Positions 52,605-60,905 of a stretch of DNA of 64,000 bases are shown here, one piece after another. This stretch comes from Bdellovibrio bacteriovorus (lineage in GTDB: Bacteria > Bdellovibrionota > Bdellovibrionia > Bdellovibrionales > Bdellovibrionaceae). The DNA lies in contig NZ_LUKE01000003.1 of the NCBI RefSeq assembly GCF_001592735.1, forward strand, positions 310,001 to 374,000, read 5' to 3'. The number at the start of each line of letters is the position of its first letter. Positions within the stretch are counted from its first letter, which is position 1. A program made the translations under genes and the position numbers. The notes under the pieces are model-generated. The model searched no databases and was not told where the DNA came from. It was given only the letters and a program-made list of their open reading frames with translations.

Positions 52605-53633
52605 CTACACTTCGCTCACATCATCTTTAAAGAGTTCATTTTCCATCGCTAAGATCTCGTCATCCGACGCGATCTCGAGATCAAGGCCAGCAAGTTCTTC
52701 ATTGAACTCAAGACCTTCGGCGACTTCGGCTCCCAATTCCATTTGTAGAGGCTGTTCTTCCGTCACTGCATCAGCTTGCGCATCTTGCGCCTCACTGCCA
52801 TCTGCTATTATATCTTCATCTAAATCGACTTTTTGAGTCGCTTGCATCATTTGCGCAGCCACTTCATCGGCGCGCATAGAATCATACTCTTCCACACGTG
52901 CTAGGACGTCGGTTTCGATCGGTTTTTTGGTATCAACCCAAATATCCGCATAAACTTCAGTTTGGTAAAGGCTCACAAAGCCCATTTTACCAAGTTCTAA
53001 CAACGACAAAAAGGTGATCAAGGCCTGGCGAGCACGCTCTTCAGTGGCACTGACAAGATCCATCATGGTGACTCTTTGACCCACAACCAGACGGTCTTTG
53101 AACTCTAAGATGCGGCTAGCAATCGACTGAGCTTTTGCGGCCACTTCGTGGACTTTCTTTTTCATGCTACGCAAAGCTTTGCGATAGCTTGAAATCAAAG
53201 AAAACAAAGCGTTGTCTTCTAAGATAATTTCTTCTTCTTTTTCGTGAAGAGATTCGCGCGTCCCGCGCAACCAAACATCACGACCCACCAAAGGACGGTC
53301 GTAAAGAAGTTTCGCGGCTTCTTGGTATTTTTGATATTCTAATAGTTTTTGAACAAGTTCCTTACGTGGATCTTCCGCTTCAACCACTTCGCCGTTTTCA
53401 TCGTATTGCGGTAACAGCATGCGGGATTTAATTTGAATCAACGTTGAAGCCATGGCGATAAATTCGCCCGCCACTTCAAGATCCAGCTCTTTCATAAGCT
53501 TGATGTATTCAAGGTATTGCTTCGTGATCTCATGGATTTTGATATCCATGATGTCCATCTCTTCCTTGCGGATAAGATATAATAGAAGACCTAAAGGACC
53601 TTCAAATTTCGGCAACTGGACCGTAATACTCAT
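52605..53633 (-). CDS. scpA: segregation and condensation protein A
   Basis: 342 residues. The kleisin start FEGPLGLLLYLIRKEEMDI and MASTLIQIKSRMLLPQ are diagnostic, and the C-terminal winged helix has RARQALITFLSLLELGKMGFV. An acidic tail of about 80 residues follows, longer than usual. It bridges the SMC heads. Upstream lies a site-2 protease gene, a common neighbour of scpAB. Confidence 0.93.
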   Translation of the reverse strand: MSITVQLPKFEGPLGLLLYLIRKEEMDIMDIKIHEITKQYLEYIKLMKELDLEVAGEFIAMASTLIQIKSRMLLPQYDENGEVVEAEDPRKELVQKLLEYQKYQEAAKLLYDRPLVGRDVWLRGTRESLHEKEEEIILEDNALFSLISSYRKALRSMKKKVHEVAAKAQSIASRILEFKDRLVVGQRVTMMDLVSATEERARQALITFLSLLELGKMGFVSLYQTEVYADIWVDTKKPIETDVLARVEEYDSMRADEVAAQMMQATQKVDLDEDIIADGSEAQDAQADAVTEEQPLQMELGAEVAEGLEFNEELAGLDLEIASDDEILAMENELFKDDVSEV

Positions 53634-53657
53634 TATGAAACTTCCCCCTCAAAACGT

Positions 53658-53708
53658 ACTGCTTCAGCTTCGCGACCCGAGGTCGCTGCGCTCTGCGGCC
53701 TCTCGGCC
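53658..53708 (-). repeat. stop-codon-associated GC-rich hairpin element, copy 2
   Basis: Begins right after the TAG of the protease gene on the minus strand, ends in CTGAAGCAGTA. Core hairpin GCGACC-TCG-GGTCGC (53672-53686). It lies within the protease-scpA gap and has no T-tract. Confidence 0.65.
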
Positions 53709-54371
53709 CTAAACCCCAAAGCCTTGCAAAGCCAAGGCAATCAGATGATTGCTTCCCCAAAAAACTGGAATTGCAAGAACACTTAAAGCCCCAGTAAAAA
53801 CCAATGCCATCAAAACCATACTGCTAATATGTTCGTTTTGCTCTAGCTTATAATTCCATTGCGCCGGTAAAAAGCGCGCCAAAACCTTCCCACCATCCAA
53901 CGGATGCATAGGCAGGATATTGAAAACGGCTAAGAACATATTTGTCACAATAAAAGTCTGCAAAATTTTAATTAAACCTTCAGCATAAGTGCTTGTGCTA
54001 TAAAACTTAGCGACAACCGCGATACCGATAGCGCCGACGATGGCCAAAAGAATATTCGAAAGAGGACCGGCAATCGCAATCCAGAACATATCGACACGAG
54101 GATTCTTTAAATTGCGAGAATTCACCGGCACAGGCTTCGCCCAGCCGAAAAAAATTGGACTGGAAAACACAATGGCCGCGATGGGTAAAATCAAAGTCCC
54201 TAAAATATCCATATGAACAACGGGGTTCATGGTCAGGCGGCCCATTTGCTCTGCCGTGTTATCTCCACGAAGCTTTGCAACAAAGCCATGCGCGAACTCG
54301 TGAAAACAAAGTGCAAAAAGGAACGGAATAAAATAAATGCCTATCTTGGCGCCAATCTCTACGATATCCAT
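53709..54371 (-). CDS. site-2 protease family protein (M50B)
   Basis: 220 residues, about six membrane helices. Zinc ligands HEFAH (residues 24-28) and the third ligand Asp in HPLDGGK; NPVVHMD is also conserved. Intramembrane metalloprotease; the substrate is unknown. Next to scpAB, as in many bacteria. Confidence 0.88.
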   Translation of the reverse strand: MDIVEIGAKIGIYFIPFLFALCFHEFAHGFVAKLRGDNTAEQMGRLTMNPVVHMDILGTLILPIAAIVFSSPIFFGWAKPVPVNSRNLKNPRVDMFWIAIAGPLSNILLAIVGAIGIAVVAKFYSTSTYAEGLIKILQTFIVTNMFLAVFNILPMHPLDGGKVLARFLPAQWNYKLEQNEHISSMVLMALVFTGALSVLAIPVFWGSNHLIALALQGFGV

Positions 54372-54491
54372 ACAACCTCAACGCTAAATCACGCCTAGAC
54401 CCTTGTCTAGTGTGTCGAATCATTTGCTTAACTAAAGTGCACTCAGCATAACACAGGTTGTTAAGAGAAAAGCTCCTGTCTTTCCCAACTC

Positions 54492-54520
54492 TTGAATAAA
54501 TCCGCCAGAGAAGCTAATTT
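54492..54520 (+). promoter_or_regulatory. possible sigma-70 promoter of the acyl-CoA dehydrogenase gene
   Basis: TTGAAT (54492-54497), 17-bp spacer, TAATTT (54515-54520). An inverted repeat CTAGAC-CCTT-GTCTAG lies upstream at 54395-54410 and could be an operator. Confidence 0.3.
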
Positions 54521-54563
54521 CTAGCCCACGTAATTTTATAGTATTAATAAAAATGGAGAGCCC

Positions 54564-55730
54564 ATGTCTGACGTTAATCACGCACGTCCTGCCCTAACCA
54601 CCCTATCCGAAGATGAAGTCGCCTTCCGCGATGCGGTTCGCTCTTTTGCTGAATCTGAAATCAAACCTCATGTGACACACATGGACGAAAAAGCGGAGAT
54701 GAATAAAGACATCCTTAAAAAGCTTTTCGAAATGGGTTTGATGGGTATTGAAACGCCGGAAAAATACGGCGGCGCGGGCTCAACGTTCACCATGGCTTGC
54801 TTAGCGGTTGAAGAAATCGGTCGCGTGGATGGATCCGTTTCCGTTCTTGTAGACGTTCAAAACACTTTGACGACAAATGCATTCCTAAAATGGGGAACTG
54901 AAGCCCAAAAAGAAAAATACCTAGGCGCAATGGCGACAAAATGGGTGGGCGCTTACGCTCTTTCTGAATCCTCATCTGGATCTGATGCTTTTGCTTTGAA
55001 ATTAAAAGCGGAAGATAAAGGTGATAAATGGGTTTTAAACGGTTCAAAACTTTGGATTACAAACGGTAACGAGGCCGACGTTTTCATCTGTTTTGCAAAC
55101 ATCGATCAAGCTAAAGGATACAAAGGTATCACGGCATTTATCGTTGAAAAATCATTCAAAGGTTTCAAAGTTGGCAAAAAAGAAGACAAGCTAGGTATCC
55201 GCGCGTCTTCGACTTGCGAATTGTTATTTGAAAACTGCGAAGTGCCAAAAGAAAATGTTTTGGGCGAGGTCGGCAAAGGCTACAAGATCGCGATTGAAAC
55301 ATTAAACGAAGGTCGTATCGGTATCGGCGCGCAAATGATCGGTATTGCTCAGGGCGCTTACGAAGCGGCCTTAAATTACGTTAAAGGTCGTGAACAATTC
55401 GGAAAACCCATTGCTCACTTCCAAGGCGTGCAATTTCAATTGGCAGAAATGCGTACAGAACTAGAAGCTGCTCGTTTGATGGTTTACAATGCCGCTCGTC
55501 TTAAAGACGCCGGTCTTGATTTCATCGAATCCGCTGCAATGGCTAAGCTTTATTCTTCTCGTGCGGCAGAAAAAATCACTTCTAAAGCGATTGATCTTTT
55601 CGGCGGTAATGGATTTACGAAAGAATACCCTGTGGAAAAATTCTGGCGCGATGCTAAAATCGGTCAGATCTATGAAGGAACGACCAATATGCAATTGCAA
55701 ACAATTGCAAAAATGGAGCTAGATAAGTAG
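54564..55730 (+). CDS. acyl-CoA dehydrogenase, short/branched-chain type
   Basis: 388 residues. FAD enzyme that forms the alpha-beta double bond of acyl-CoA. ALSESSSGSDAFALK and WITNGNEADVFICF bind flavin and substrate; the catalytic Glu is in IYEGTTNMQLQ, the position of short- and branched-chain enzymes. With a leucine dehydrogenase in the window it fits branched-chain amino-acid breakdown. Confidence 0.92.
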   Translation: MSDVNHARPALTTLSEDEVAFRDAVRSFAESEIKPHVTHMDEKAEMNKDILKKLFEMGLMGIETPEKYGGAGSTFTMACLAVEEIGRVDGSVSVLVDVQNTLTTNAFLKWGTEAQKEKYLGAMATKWVGAYALSESSSGSDAFALKLKAEDKGDKWVLNGSKLWITNGNEADVFICFANIDQAKGYKGITAFIVEKSFKGFKVGKKEDKLGIRASSTCELLFENCEVPKENVLGEVGKGYKIAIETLNEGRIGIGAQMIGIAQGAYEAALNYVKGREQFGKPIAHFQGVQFQLAEMRTELEAARLMVYNAARLKDAGLDFIESAAMAKLYSSRAAEKITSKAIDLFGGNGFTKEYPVEKFWRDAKIGQIYEGTTNMQLQTIAKMELDK

Positions 55731-55757
55731 TTAGCTCCTTTACGTTTGAATTTTACG

Positions 55758-55797
55758 GGCATAAGATCAATTTATGAAACTGATCTTATGCCTTTTT
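55758..55797 (+). terminator. perfect terminator hairpin that holds the next gene's start codon in its loop
   Basis: GGCATAAGATCA (55758-55769) pairs perfectly with TGATCTTATGCC (55781-55792), then TTTTT. The 11-nt loop contains the ATG (55774) of the OppA-like gene, and the 3' arm is its codons 3 to 7. It ends the dehydrogenase transcript 28 bp after its stop. Confidence 0.75.
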
Positions 55798-57237
55798 CTT
55801 TTATTAAGCTCTTCGATTTCTTTAGCCCAAGAAAAAGTATTTCGCCTGCATCTATCCAACGAACCCGGTGGTTTAGATCCTCACAAACAGCGCACGTCGA
55901 CTTCAAGTTATTTATTGGGAAACCTTTATCGCAATATCTACACCTTTGATGATCAAAAGGGCCTGGTGCCTGACTTAGGTTCGTGCAAAAAAGAAAAAAA
56001 GAAGTTCCTGATTTGCACTTTAAAAAAAGACCTTCAATGGAGTGATGGAACACCTCTCACTGCCGCCGATTTTTTACGTTCTTACTTACGCATCCTAGAC
56101 CCGAAAACGGGATCGCCACGGGCAGATCTTTTATTTCCCATTAAGAACGCACAACAAATTTACGAAGGCACAGCTCAAAAAGAATCTTTCGGTGTCACCG
56201 TTACAACCCCCACGACATTTAAAATCGAATTCACCGACGAGGCAGGAAAATTTGAACACGACCTGGCAAACTTTCTCACCGCCCCCGTAAGCCCGGATTT
56301 AAAAAGCTATTCGGGTCCTTACAAATTAAAAGAATGGCAAAAAGCGCAGAAAATCGTCTTAGAGAAAAATCCCCATTACCACGCCGGCCACAAAGATCGT
56401 CCTCATCTAGAATTTCTATTTATCGAAGAAGATACTGTGGCTTTGCAGCTTTATGAAAAGAATCAATTGCAGTTTTTACGTCGCCTGCCGACGCTATTTA
56501 TTCCACAATTTAAATCCAGAAAAGATTTTCACTGGGTTCCAGTGATAAGATTTGATTACATCGGCTTTGGTCCGGAACTTAAAGATCAAGAAGAGCTACG
56601 CAAAGCTTTTACTTACTCTTTGAACTACGTGGAATTACAAAAGATTTTTTCTTCTGAAGGACGCCCCGGTTGTATTGGGCTTCCGAACTCCTGGTTTCCG
56701 ACGAAAGCACCCTGCTTTGATTTTGATCTTAAGAAAGTTCCTAAAACTCAAAGCACCAAAACTTACACCATGATGTTTTCAGGGCTAGGTGGCGAAGACC
56801 ATAAAAGAGCCACCGAATGGCTGCAAGATCAGTGGAAGAAAAATGCAGGTTTAAAAACTCATCTCGAGCTTAAAGAAAATAAAATCTATCTGCAGACTTT
56901 ACGCTCCTCACCTCCCCCGCTTTTCCGTAAAGGCGGCGCCCCGGATCGGCCGACTTGTTATTCGGCCTTACAAACTTTTTCTGAAAAAAGTGGCGAAAAT
57001 TTTATTGGTTTAAAATCCCCGGTCTACGAAAAGGTTTTAAGTCAATTAGCTAAAGCCAAAAATGAAACCGAAAAGAAACGGCTTTGTCTAGAGGGCATCA
57101 ACCACCTCATGAACAATCACCTATTGATTCCACTAGGAGCCATTCAATTTTCCATCCTAGTTAAGACCGACTGGGCAGGATGGAAATTGAATCAATTAAA
57201 TCAGCTGGACTTGTCCGAGCTGCACTTTCAGCCATAA
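55774..57237 (+). CDS. OppA-like extracellular solute-binding protein (family 5)
   Basis: 487 residues. A signal peptide is cleaved near SLA-QE. SBP_bac_5 features: NEPGGLDPHKQ, LKKDLQWSDGTPLTAADFLRSYLRILDPKTGS, PYKLKEWQKAQKIVLEKNPHY. Such proteins feed oligopeptide importers or act in murein peptide recycling (MppA). No permease genes are adjacent. No Shine-Dalgarno precedes the ATG, which is inside a terminator loop. Confidence 0.85.
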   Translation: MKLILCLFLLLSSSISLAQEKVFRLHLSNEPGGLDPHKQRTSTSSYLLGNLYRNIYTFDDQKGLVPDLGSCKKEKKKFLICTLKKDLQWSDGTPLTAADFLRSYLRILDPKTGSPRADLLFPIKNAQQIYEGTAQKESFGVTVTTPTTFKIEFTDEAGKFEHDLANFLTAPVSPDLKSYSGPYKLKEWQKAQKIVLEKNPHYHAGHKDRPHLEFLFIEEDTVALQLYEKNQLQFLRRLPTLFIPQFKSRKDFHWVPVIRFDYIGFGPELKDQEELRKAFTYSLNYVELQKIFSSEGRPGCIGLPNSWFPTKAPCFDFDLKKVPKTQSTKTYTMMFSGLGGEDHKRATEWLQDQWKKNAGLKTHLELKENKIYLQTLRSSPPPLFRKGGAPDRPTCYSALQTFSEKSGENFIGLKSPVYEKVLSQLAKAKNETEKKRLCLEGINHLMNNHLLIPLGAIQFSILVKTDWAGWKLNQLNQLDLSELHFQP

Positions 57238-57248
57238 AATAAAACCCT

Positions 57249-58454
57249 ATGACATTTGAAACGCAGTCCGTTGATATCCTTAAAGATCAAATCATTTTTA
57301 CTGAAGGCGACGACGGCGACTGCGCCTATATTATCGAAAAAGGCCGCGTCCTTATTTTTGTCACTAAAGACAAAGAAGAAATTCCTTTAAACATCTTAGG
57401 AGAAGGTGAAATCTTTGGCGAGATGGCGCTGATTGATACCCATGCCCGCTCTGCTTCCGTTCGTGCCCTAGAGGATGTGCGTCTTGCCATCGTGACGAAA
57501 CAACAAGTTTTAGAACGCGTTTCCACGGCCGATAAAGTCGTACAGCTTTTGATGCGTGTTTTGTTAAAACGTTTACGTCGCAAAAACATCTTAGTCACGG
57601 GTGGTAAGCCCCTCCCTGAAGATGCCGAGTTTTATGACCTTGAAGGCGGCGAAGAGGGAACCCAGAGTGCCTTGGATCAAATCAAACTTGAAAATCAAAT
57701 CTTCCAAGCCTTTCAAAATCGTGAATTTGAATTGTTTTATCAGCCCATCGTAAATCTTAAAACCAAACAAATCACGGGCTGCGAAGCCCTTTTGCGTTGG
57801 AACAGTCCTTTGCATGGCTTGGTGTCCCCGAATTTATTTATTGATGTTATTGAAAACTCTTCGATGGTGATTCCGATTGGTCATTGGATTATCAATCAGG
57901 CCCTCAAGGACTTGCGCACCATTCAAGATCAGCTGCGCTTAAATAAAAAAGATCGCATGGCCGACGAGTTTATGATGAGCATTAATATCTCAGGCCGTCA
58001 GTTCACCCATTCAGATTTTATTAGCAACCTTGAAGACTTGCGCGAAAAGCATGATGTGCAGACTCATAATATTAAACTTGAAATGACCGAAAGAATTATG
58101 ATGGATGGGGCTATCGCCTTAGACGTTTTAAATCAATGTCGAACCCAAGGTTATGCGATTTCTATTGATGATTTCGGCACGGGCTTTTCTGGTTTGCAAT
58201 ACCTCACCCAAATGCCGATCAGTTTCTTAAAGATCGATCGTTCATTTGTTATGAAAATCATGTCGGATCCAAAATCCAAAGCGGTGGTGAGCTCGATCAT
58301 CCATTTGGCCCACGCCATGGATATCGAAGTCATCGCCGAAGGCATTGAACAAAACGAAGAGTGCCTGGTTTTAGAAACTCTGGGGGCTCGTTACGGCCAA
58401 GGGTATTTGTTTTCAAAACCCGTGGACATGGGCCGCTTCCTTAAACTCATTTAA
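57249..58454 (+). CDS. cyclic nucleotide-binding domain plus EAL phosphodiesterase
   Basis: 401 residues. A cNMP-binding domain (about 10-115) with the phosphate cassette GEIFGEMALIDTHARSASVRA is joined to an EAL domain (about 155-400). The EAL set is complete: CEALLRW, NIS, LEMTERI, DDFGTGFSGLQYL, KIDRSF, AEGIE, GQGYLFSKP, so it should cleave c-di-GMP. cAMP (or another ligand) would control the activity. It begins 11 bp after the OppA-like gene with no clear ribosome site. Confidence 0.9.
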   Translation: MTFETQSVDILKDQIIFTEGDDGDCAYIIEKGRVLIFVTKDKEEIPLNILGEGEIFGEMALIDTHARSASVRALEDVRLAIVTKQQVLERVSTADKVVQLLMRVLLKRLRRKNILVTGGKPLPEDAEFYDLEGGEEGTQSALDQIKLENQIFQAFQNREFELFYQPIVNLKTKQITGCEALLRWNSPLHGLVSPNLFIDVIENSSMVIPIGHWIINQALKDLRTIQDQLRLNKKDRMADEFMMSINISGRQFTHSDFISNLEDLREKHDVQTHNIKLEMTERIMMDGAIALDVLNQCRTQGYAISIDDFGTGFSGLQYLTQMPISFLKIDRSFVMKIMSDPKSKAVVSSIIHLAHAMDIEVIAEGIEQNEECLVLETLGARYGQGYLFSKPVDMGRFLKLI

Positions 58455-58516
58455 TCGCTTATAAACCGTCTCATTTCAAGAAAACCCCCACAAAAGTCGA
58501 GAAAGGCTCTAAGGGC

Positions 58517-58543
58517 TTAAGTCCGTATTTTTACCTCCGATAA
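58517..58543 (+). promoter_or_regulatory. sigma-28 (FliA)-like promoter of the small Cys/His protein gene
   Basis: TTAAGTCC (58517-58524), 11-bp spacer, TCCGATAA (58536-58543), against consensus TAAAGTTT-N11-GCCGATAA (5/8 and 7/8). The start site would be about 40 bp before the ATG. Confidence 0.45.
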
Positions 58544-58590
58544 GTCTTATGTCTTAGGACATTCAACCAGCTTTGACGGAGGTCAACAAC

Positions 58591-58812
58591 ATGGCTGACA
58601 AAAAATTCGAAAAACAAATCCCTAACAACGTAGTTTCTTTGGAATCTGCAAAGTGCTGCGGTGAGGGCTGCAAAAAGAAATCTGAAAAAGCCGGTTTCTG
58701 TGCAGAGCACTTCGACTGGTTTAAAGCTGGTTTGATCACTAAAGAAGGCATGAAAGCTTCTGATTTTGATAAAAAGTATTATCACTATACAGCTGCTAAA
58801 AAAGCGGCGTAA
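58591..58812 (+). CDS. small Cys/His protein, possible zinc knuckle
   Basis: 73 residues from the ATG with GGAGG eight nt upstream. The core CCGEGCKKKSEKAGFCAEHF offers Cys/Cys/Cys/His, enough to bind one zinc ion, followed by DWFKAGLI. A basic C-terminus. Cytoplasmic. The family is unknown to me. The ORF runs six codons further upstream, across the ribosome site. Confidence 0.7.
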   Translation: MADKKFEKQIPNNVVSLESAKCCGEGCKKKSEKAGFCAEHFDWFKAGLITKEGMKASDFDKKYYHYTAAKKAA

Positions 58813-58856
58813 GCCGGCAGTGTGTAGCGGGCTCGGCCCGCGAAACTGGAGCAGCA
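58813..58856 (+). repeat. stop-codon-associated GC-rich hairpin element, copy 3
   Basis: Begins directly after the TAA, ends CTGGAGCAGCA. Core hairpin GCGGGC-TCG-GCCCGC (58827-58841). A normal terminator follows at once. Confidence 0.65.
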
Positions 58857-58889
58857 AGAAGCCAGGCACGCACCTGGCTTCTTTTTTTT
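58857..58889 (+). terminator. intrinsic terminator after the small Cys/His protein gene
   Basis: Stem AGAAGCCAGG (58857-58866)/CCTGGCTTCT (58873-58882) followed by seven more T. Confidence 0.9.
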
Positions 58890-58977
58890 AGGGAATCACT
58901 CCCCAACAGGCAATAAACAGAGCCATCCCCACAATAAAGTATTTGGCCCCTATAGAAAACGCTTCGCGCATGGACAT
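58888..58977 (-). CDS. possible 29-residue membrane micropeptide
   Basis: ATG at 58977 with TAGGA five nt upstream; the product has a basic/polar start (MSMREAFSIGAKY) and a hydrophobic helix (FIVGMALFIACWGVIP). The TAA lies in the A-tract opposite the neighbouring terminator. Too short for gene finders; coding is only suggested by the ribosome site and the helix. Confidence 0.35.
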   Translation of the reverse strand: MSMREAFSIGAKYFIVGMALFIACWGVIP

Positions 58978-58988
58978 GACTTCCTATC

Positions 58989-59004
58989 GGGCAAGTCTTT
59001 TGCT
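58989..59004 (+). promoter_or_regulatory. possible sigma-54-like promoter of the SDR operon
   Basis: GGGCAAGTCTTTTGCT: GG and GC spaced by 10 nt, TTGCT intact; the first T of the -24 box is G. 38 bp before the SDR start. Confidence 0.35.
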
Positions 59005-59041
59005 AGATTGAGTCCAGCCAGACTTAAAGCGGAGGTTTCCT

Positions 59042-59788
59042 ATGAAAAAAGCAGCTCTTATCACCGGTGCCAGCAGTGGGATTGGCGCGGCCACCGCGAT
59101 TGAATTTGCTAAGAATGGCTATTTTGTCTATTTGATGGGCCGAGATAAAGACCGTTTGGCCGAAGTCGCCCTCCAGTGTCGCAGTGGTGCGACCCTTCTT
59201 TCTTGTGAGCTGACCGACACAAAAGCTTTAGACAAACGCTTAAACGATATGATGAATATCAATATTCATCGCGTGGAAGTGGTTGTGAATAATGCCGGCA
59301 TTTATAAGCCCGGCTCCGTGGAAGGCGACACCGACGAAATTTGGTCCCAGCATTTTCAAACAAATCTTTTAGCGCCCGTTCATATTGTGCGCACACTGTT
59401 TCCGTATTTTAAAAAACACGGTGGCGGCAGCATCGTGAACGTGTCTTCCACTTTGGGTGTGAGCCCGGTTGCGAACACCGGTGCTTATTCTGCGCTAAAA
59501 GCAGCAATGATTAATTGGACTCAGACCCTGGCTCTTGAAGGCGGACCGCACAAGATTCGCGCAAACTGTGTTTGCCCAGGTATTGTCGACACCCCCATCC
59601 ACTCATTCCATGGTTTGCCAGAGACTGAAAAAACCAAAACGCTTTCTCAGATGGCAAGCCTGCAACCGCTAGGACGTATTGGTACGCCTCAAGATGTTGC
59701 AAACAGCATTTACTTCTTAGGCTCAGACCTCTCAGCTTGGACGACGGGTGCGAGCTTGTCTATCGATGGCGGGATCAATCTCGCATGA
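59042..59788 (+). CDS. short-chain dehydrogenase/reductase
   Basis: 248 residues. TGASSGIG (cofactor), NNAGIY, catalytic Ser in NVSSTLG, and YSALK (Tyr-Ser-Ala-Leu-Lys). The substrate is unknown. Start ATG with GGAGG. First gene of a four-gene overlapping unit. Confidence 0.88.
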   Translation: MKKAALITGASSGIGAATAIEFAKNGYFVYLMGRDKDRLAEVALQCRSGATLLSCELTDTKALDKRLNDMMNINIHRVEVVVNNAGIYKPGSVEGDTDEIWSQHFQTNLLAPVHIVRTLFPYFKKHGGGSIVNVSSTLGVSPVANTGAYSALKAAMINWTQTLALEGGPHKIRANCVCPGIVDTPIHSFHGLPETEKTKTLSQMASLQPLGRIGTPQDVANSIYFLGSDLSAWTTGASLSIDGGINLA

Positions 59789-60174
59789 TGCTGACACTTT
59801 CGGTGCCTTTTAGCAGTGCTCACCTTTATCACCAACCGCAATGGAGTGATGAAAAAAACCGCCAGGTTTTCGGGCGTTGTTTTACCAAGCACGGCCATGG
59901 GCATAACTATGTTTTAGAAACCAAGTTTTATGTTACATCGGCGAGCTGTTTAGATGATGAAACCCGCTATCGTAAAATCTTAAACCAACTGGTTGCGGTG
60001 TTGGACCATGAACACCTTAACTTTGTGATCCCCGAGTTCAAAGAAAAGATCCCAACGACAGAAAATATTGCGCTTTATTTTCTGGAAAAGCTAAAATCAG
60101 AAGTGCCCTTAGAAGTTCTTCACTCTGTAAAACTTTACGAGACCGAGACTTTATGGACGGAGATCCTATTATGA
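59785..60174 (+). CDS. queD: 6-carboxytetrahydropterin synthase (QueD/PTPS family)
   Basis: 129 residues from the ATG that overlaps the SDR stop. The zinc ligands are His in SSAHLYH and the HGHGHNY pair; the catalytic Cys is in [19 protein letters not shown] and [10 protein letters not shown] match the family. QueD makes the queuosine precursor; a pterin synthase role is an alternative, since the adjacent SDR recalls sepiapterin-type reductases. Confidence 0.85.
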   Translation: MMLTLSVPFSSAHLYHQPQWSDEKNRQVFGRCFTKHGHGHNYVLETKFYVTSASCLDDETRYRKILNQLVAVLDHEHLNFVIPEFKEKIPTTENIALYFLEKLKSEVPLEVLHSVKLYETETLWTEILL

Positions 60175-60905
60175 GTGATGAAGAAAAAGTACGACTTTCC
60201 AAACTGATGGCCGAACGCGGACTTTGTTCACGCCGTGAAGCAGATGATTACATCGCACGCGGATTGGTTTTGGTCGATGGTGTTAAAATCGATCAATTAG
60301 GAACCAAGGTCGATCGCAATGTGCGTATCACGCTGGAAGCCCAGGCCTTAAAGCAACAAAAACGTCTGGTCACCATCATGCTTAATAAGCCGGTGGGTTG
60401 GGTCTCTGCTCAACCCGAACCTCCTTATCAGCCTGCGGTGAAACTGATCATTCCGCAAAATCAGTGGGGCGAGTCTTCTCAACGTTTAAAACAAGAACAT
60501 TTTGAGGGTTTGGCTGTTACGGGTCGCTTGGATATCGACTCTCAAGGTTTATTGCTTTTCACTCAAGATGGCCGTATCGCTAAAAAAATCATCGGGGAAG
60601 ATTCATCCATTGAAAAAGAATATCTGGTGCGCGTGGAAGGAAAACTTCCGGCGGATAAGTTAAAACTTTTAAATCACGGTTTAGAGTTAGACGGCAAAGC
60701 CTTAAAGCCCGCGAAAGTGGAATGGCTGAATGAAGATCAATTGCGTTTTGTTCTTAAAGAAGGAAAAAAACGTCAGATCCGTCGCATGTGTGAACTTGTG
60801 GGCTTGCGCGTGACCGGGCTAAAACGTGTGCGCGTAGGAAATTTGAAATTAGGAAAGCTTCCCGAGGGCCAATGGCGTTTCGTGGAAGAGGATGAGAGCA
60901 TTTAA
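60171..60905 (+). CDS. RluB/E/F-family pseudouridine synthase (RluF-like)
   Basis: 244 residues. An S4 RNA-binding domain ([19 protein letters not shown]) precedes the catalytic domain with the Asp in [14 protein letters not shown] and [16 protein letters not shown] near the end. It modifies 23S rRNA; similarity in spacing favours RluF (position 2604), not proven. It overlaps queD (ATGA) and shares TAATG with the next gene. Confidence 0.85.
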   Translation: MSDEEKVRLSKLMAERGLCSRREADDYIARGLVLVDGVKIDQLGTKVDRNVRITLEAQALKQQKRLVTIMLNKPVGWVSAQPEPPYQPAVKLIIPQNQWGESSQRLKQEHFEGLAVTGRLDIDSQGLLLFTQDGRIAKKIIGEDSSIEKEYLVRVEGKLPADKLKLLNHGLELDGKALKPAKVEWLNEDQLRFVLKEGKKRQIRRMCELVGLRVTGLKRVRVGNLKLGKLPEGQWRFVEEDESI

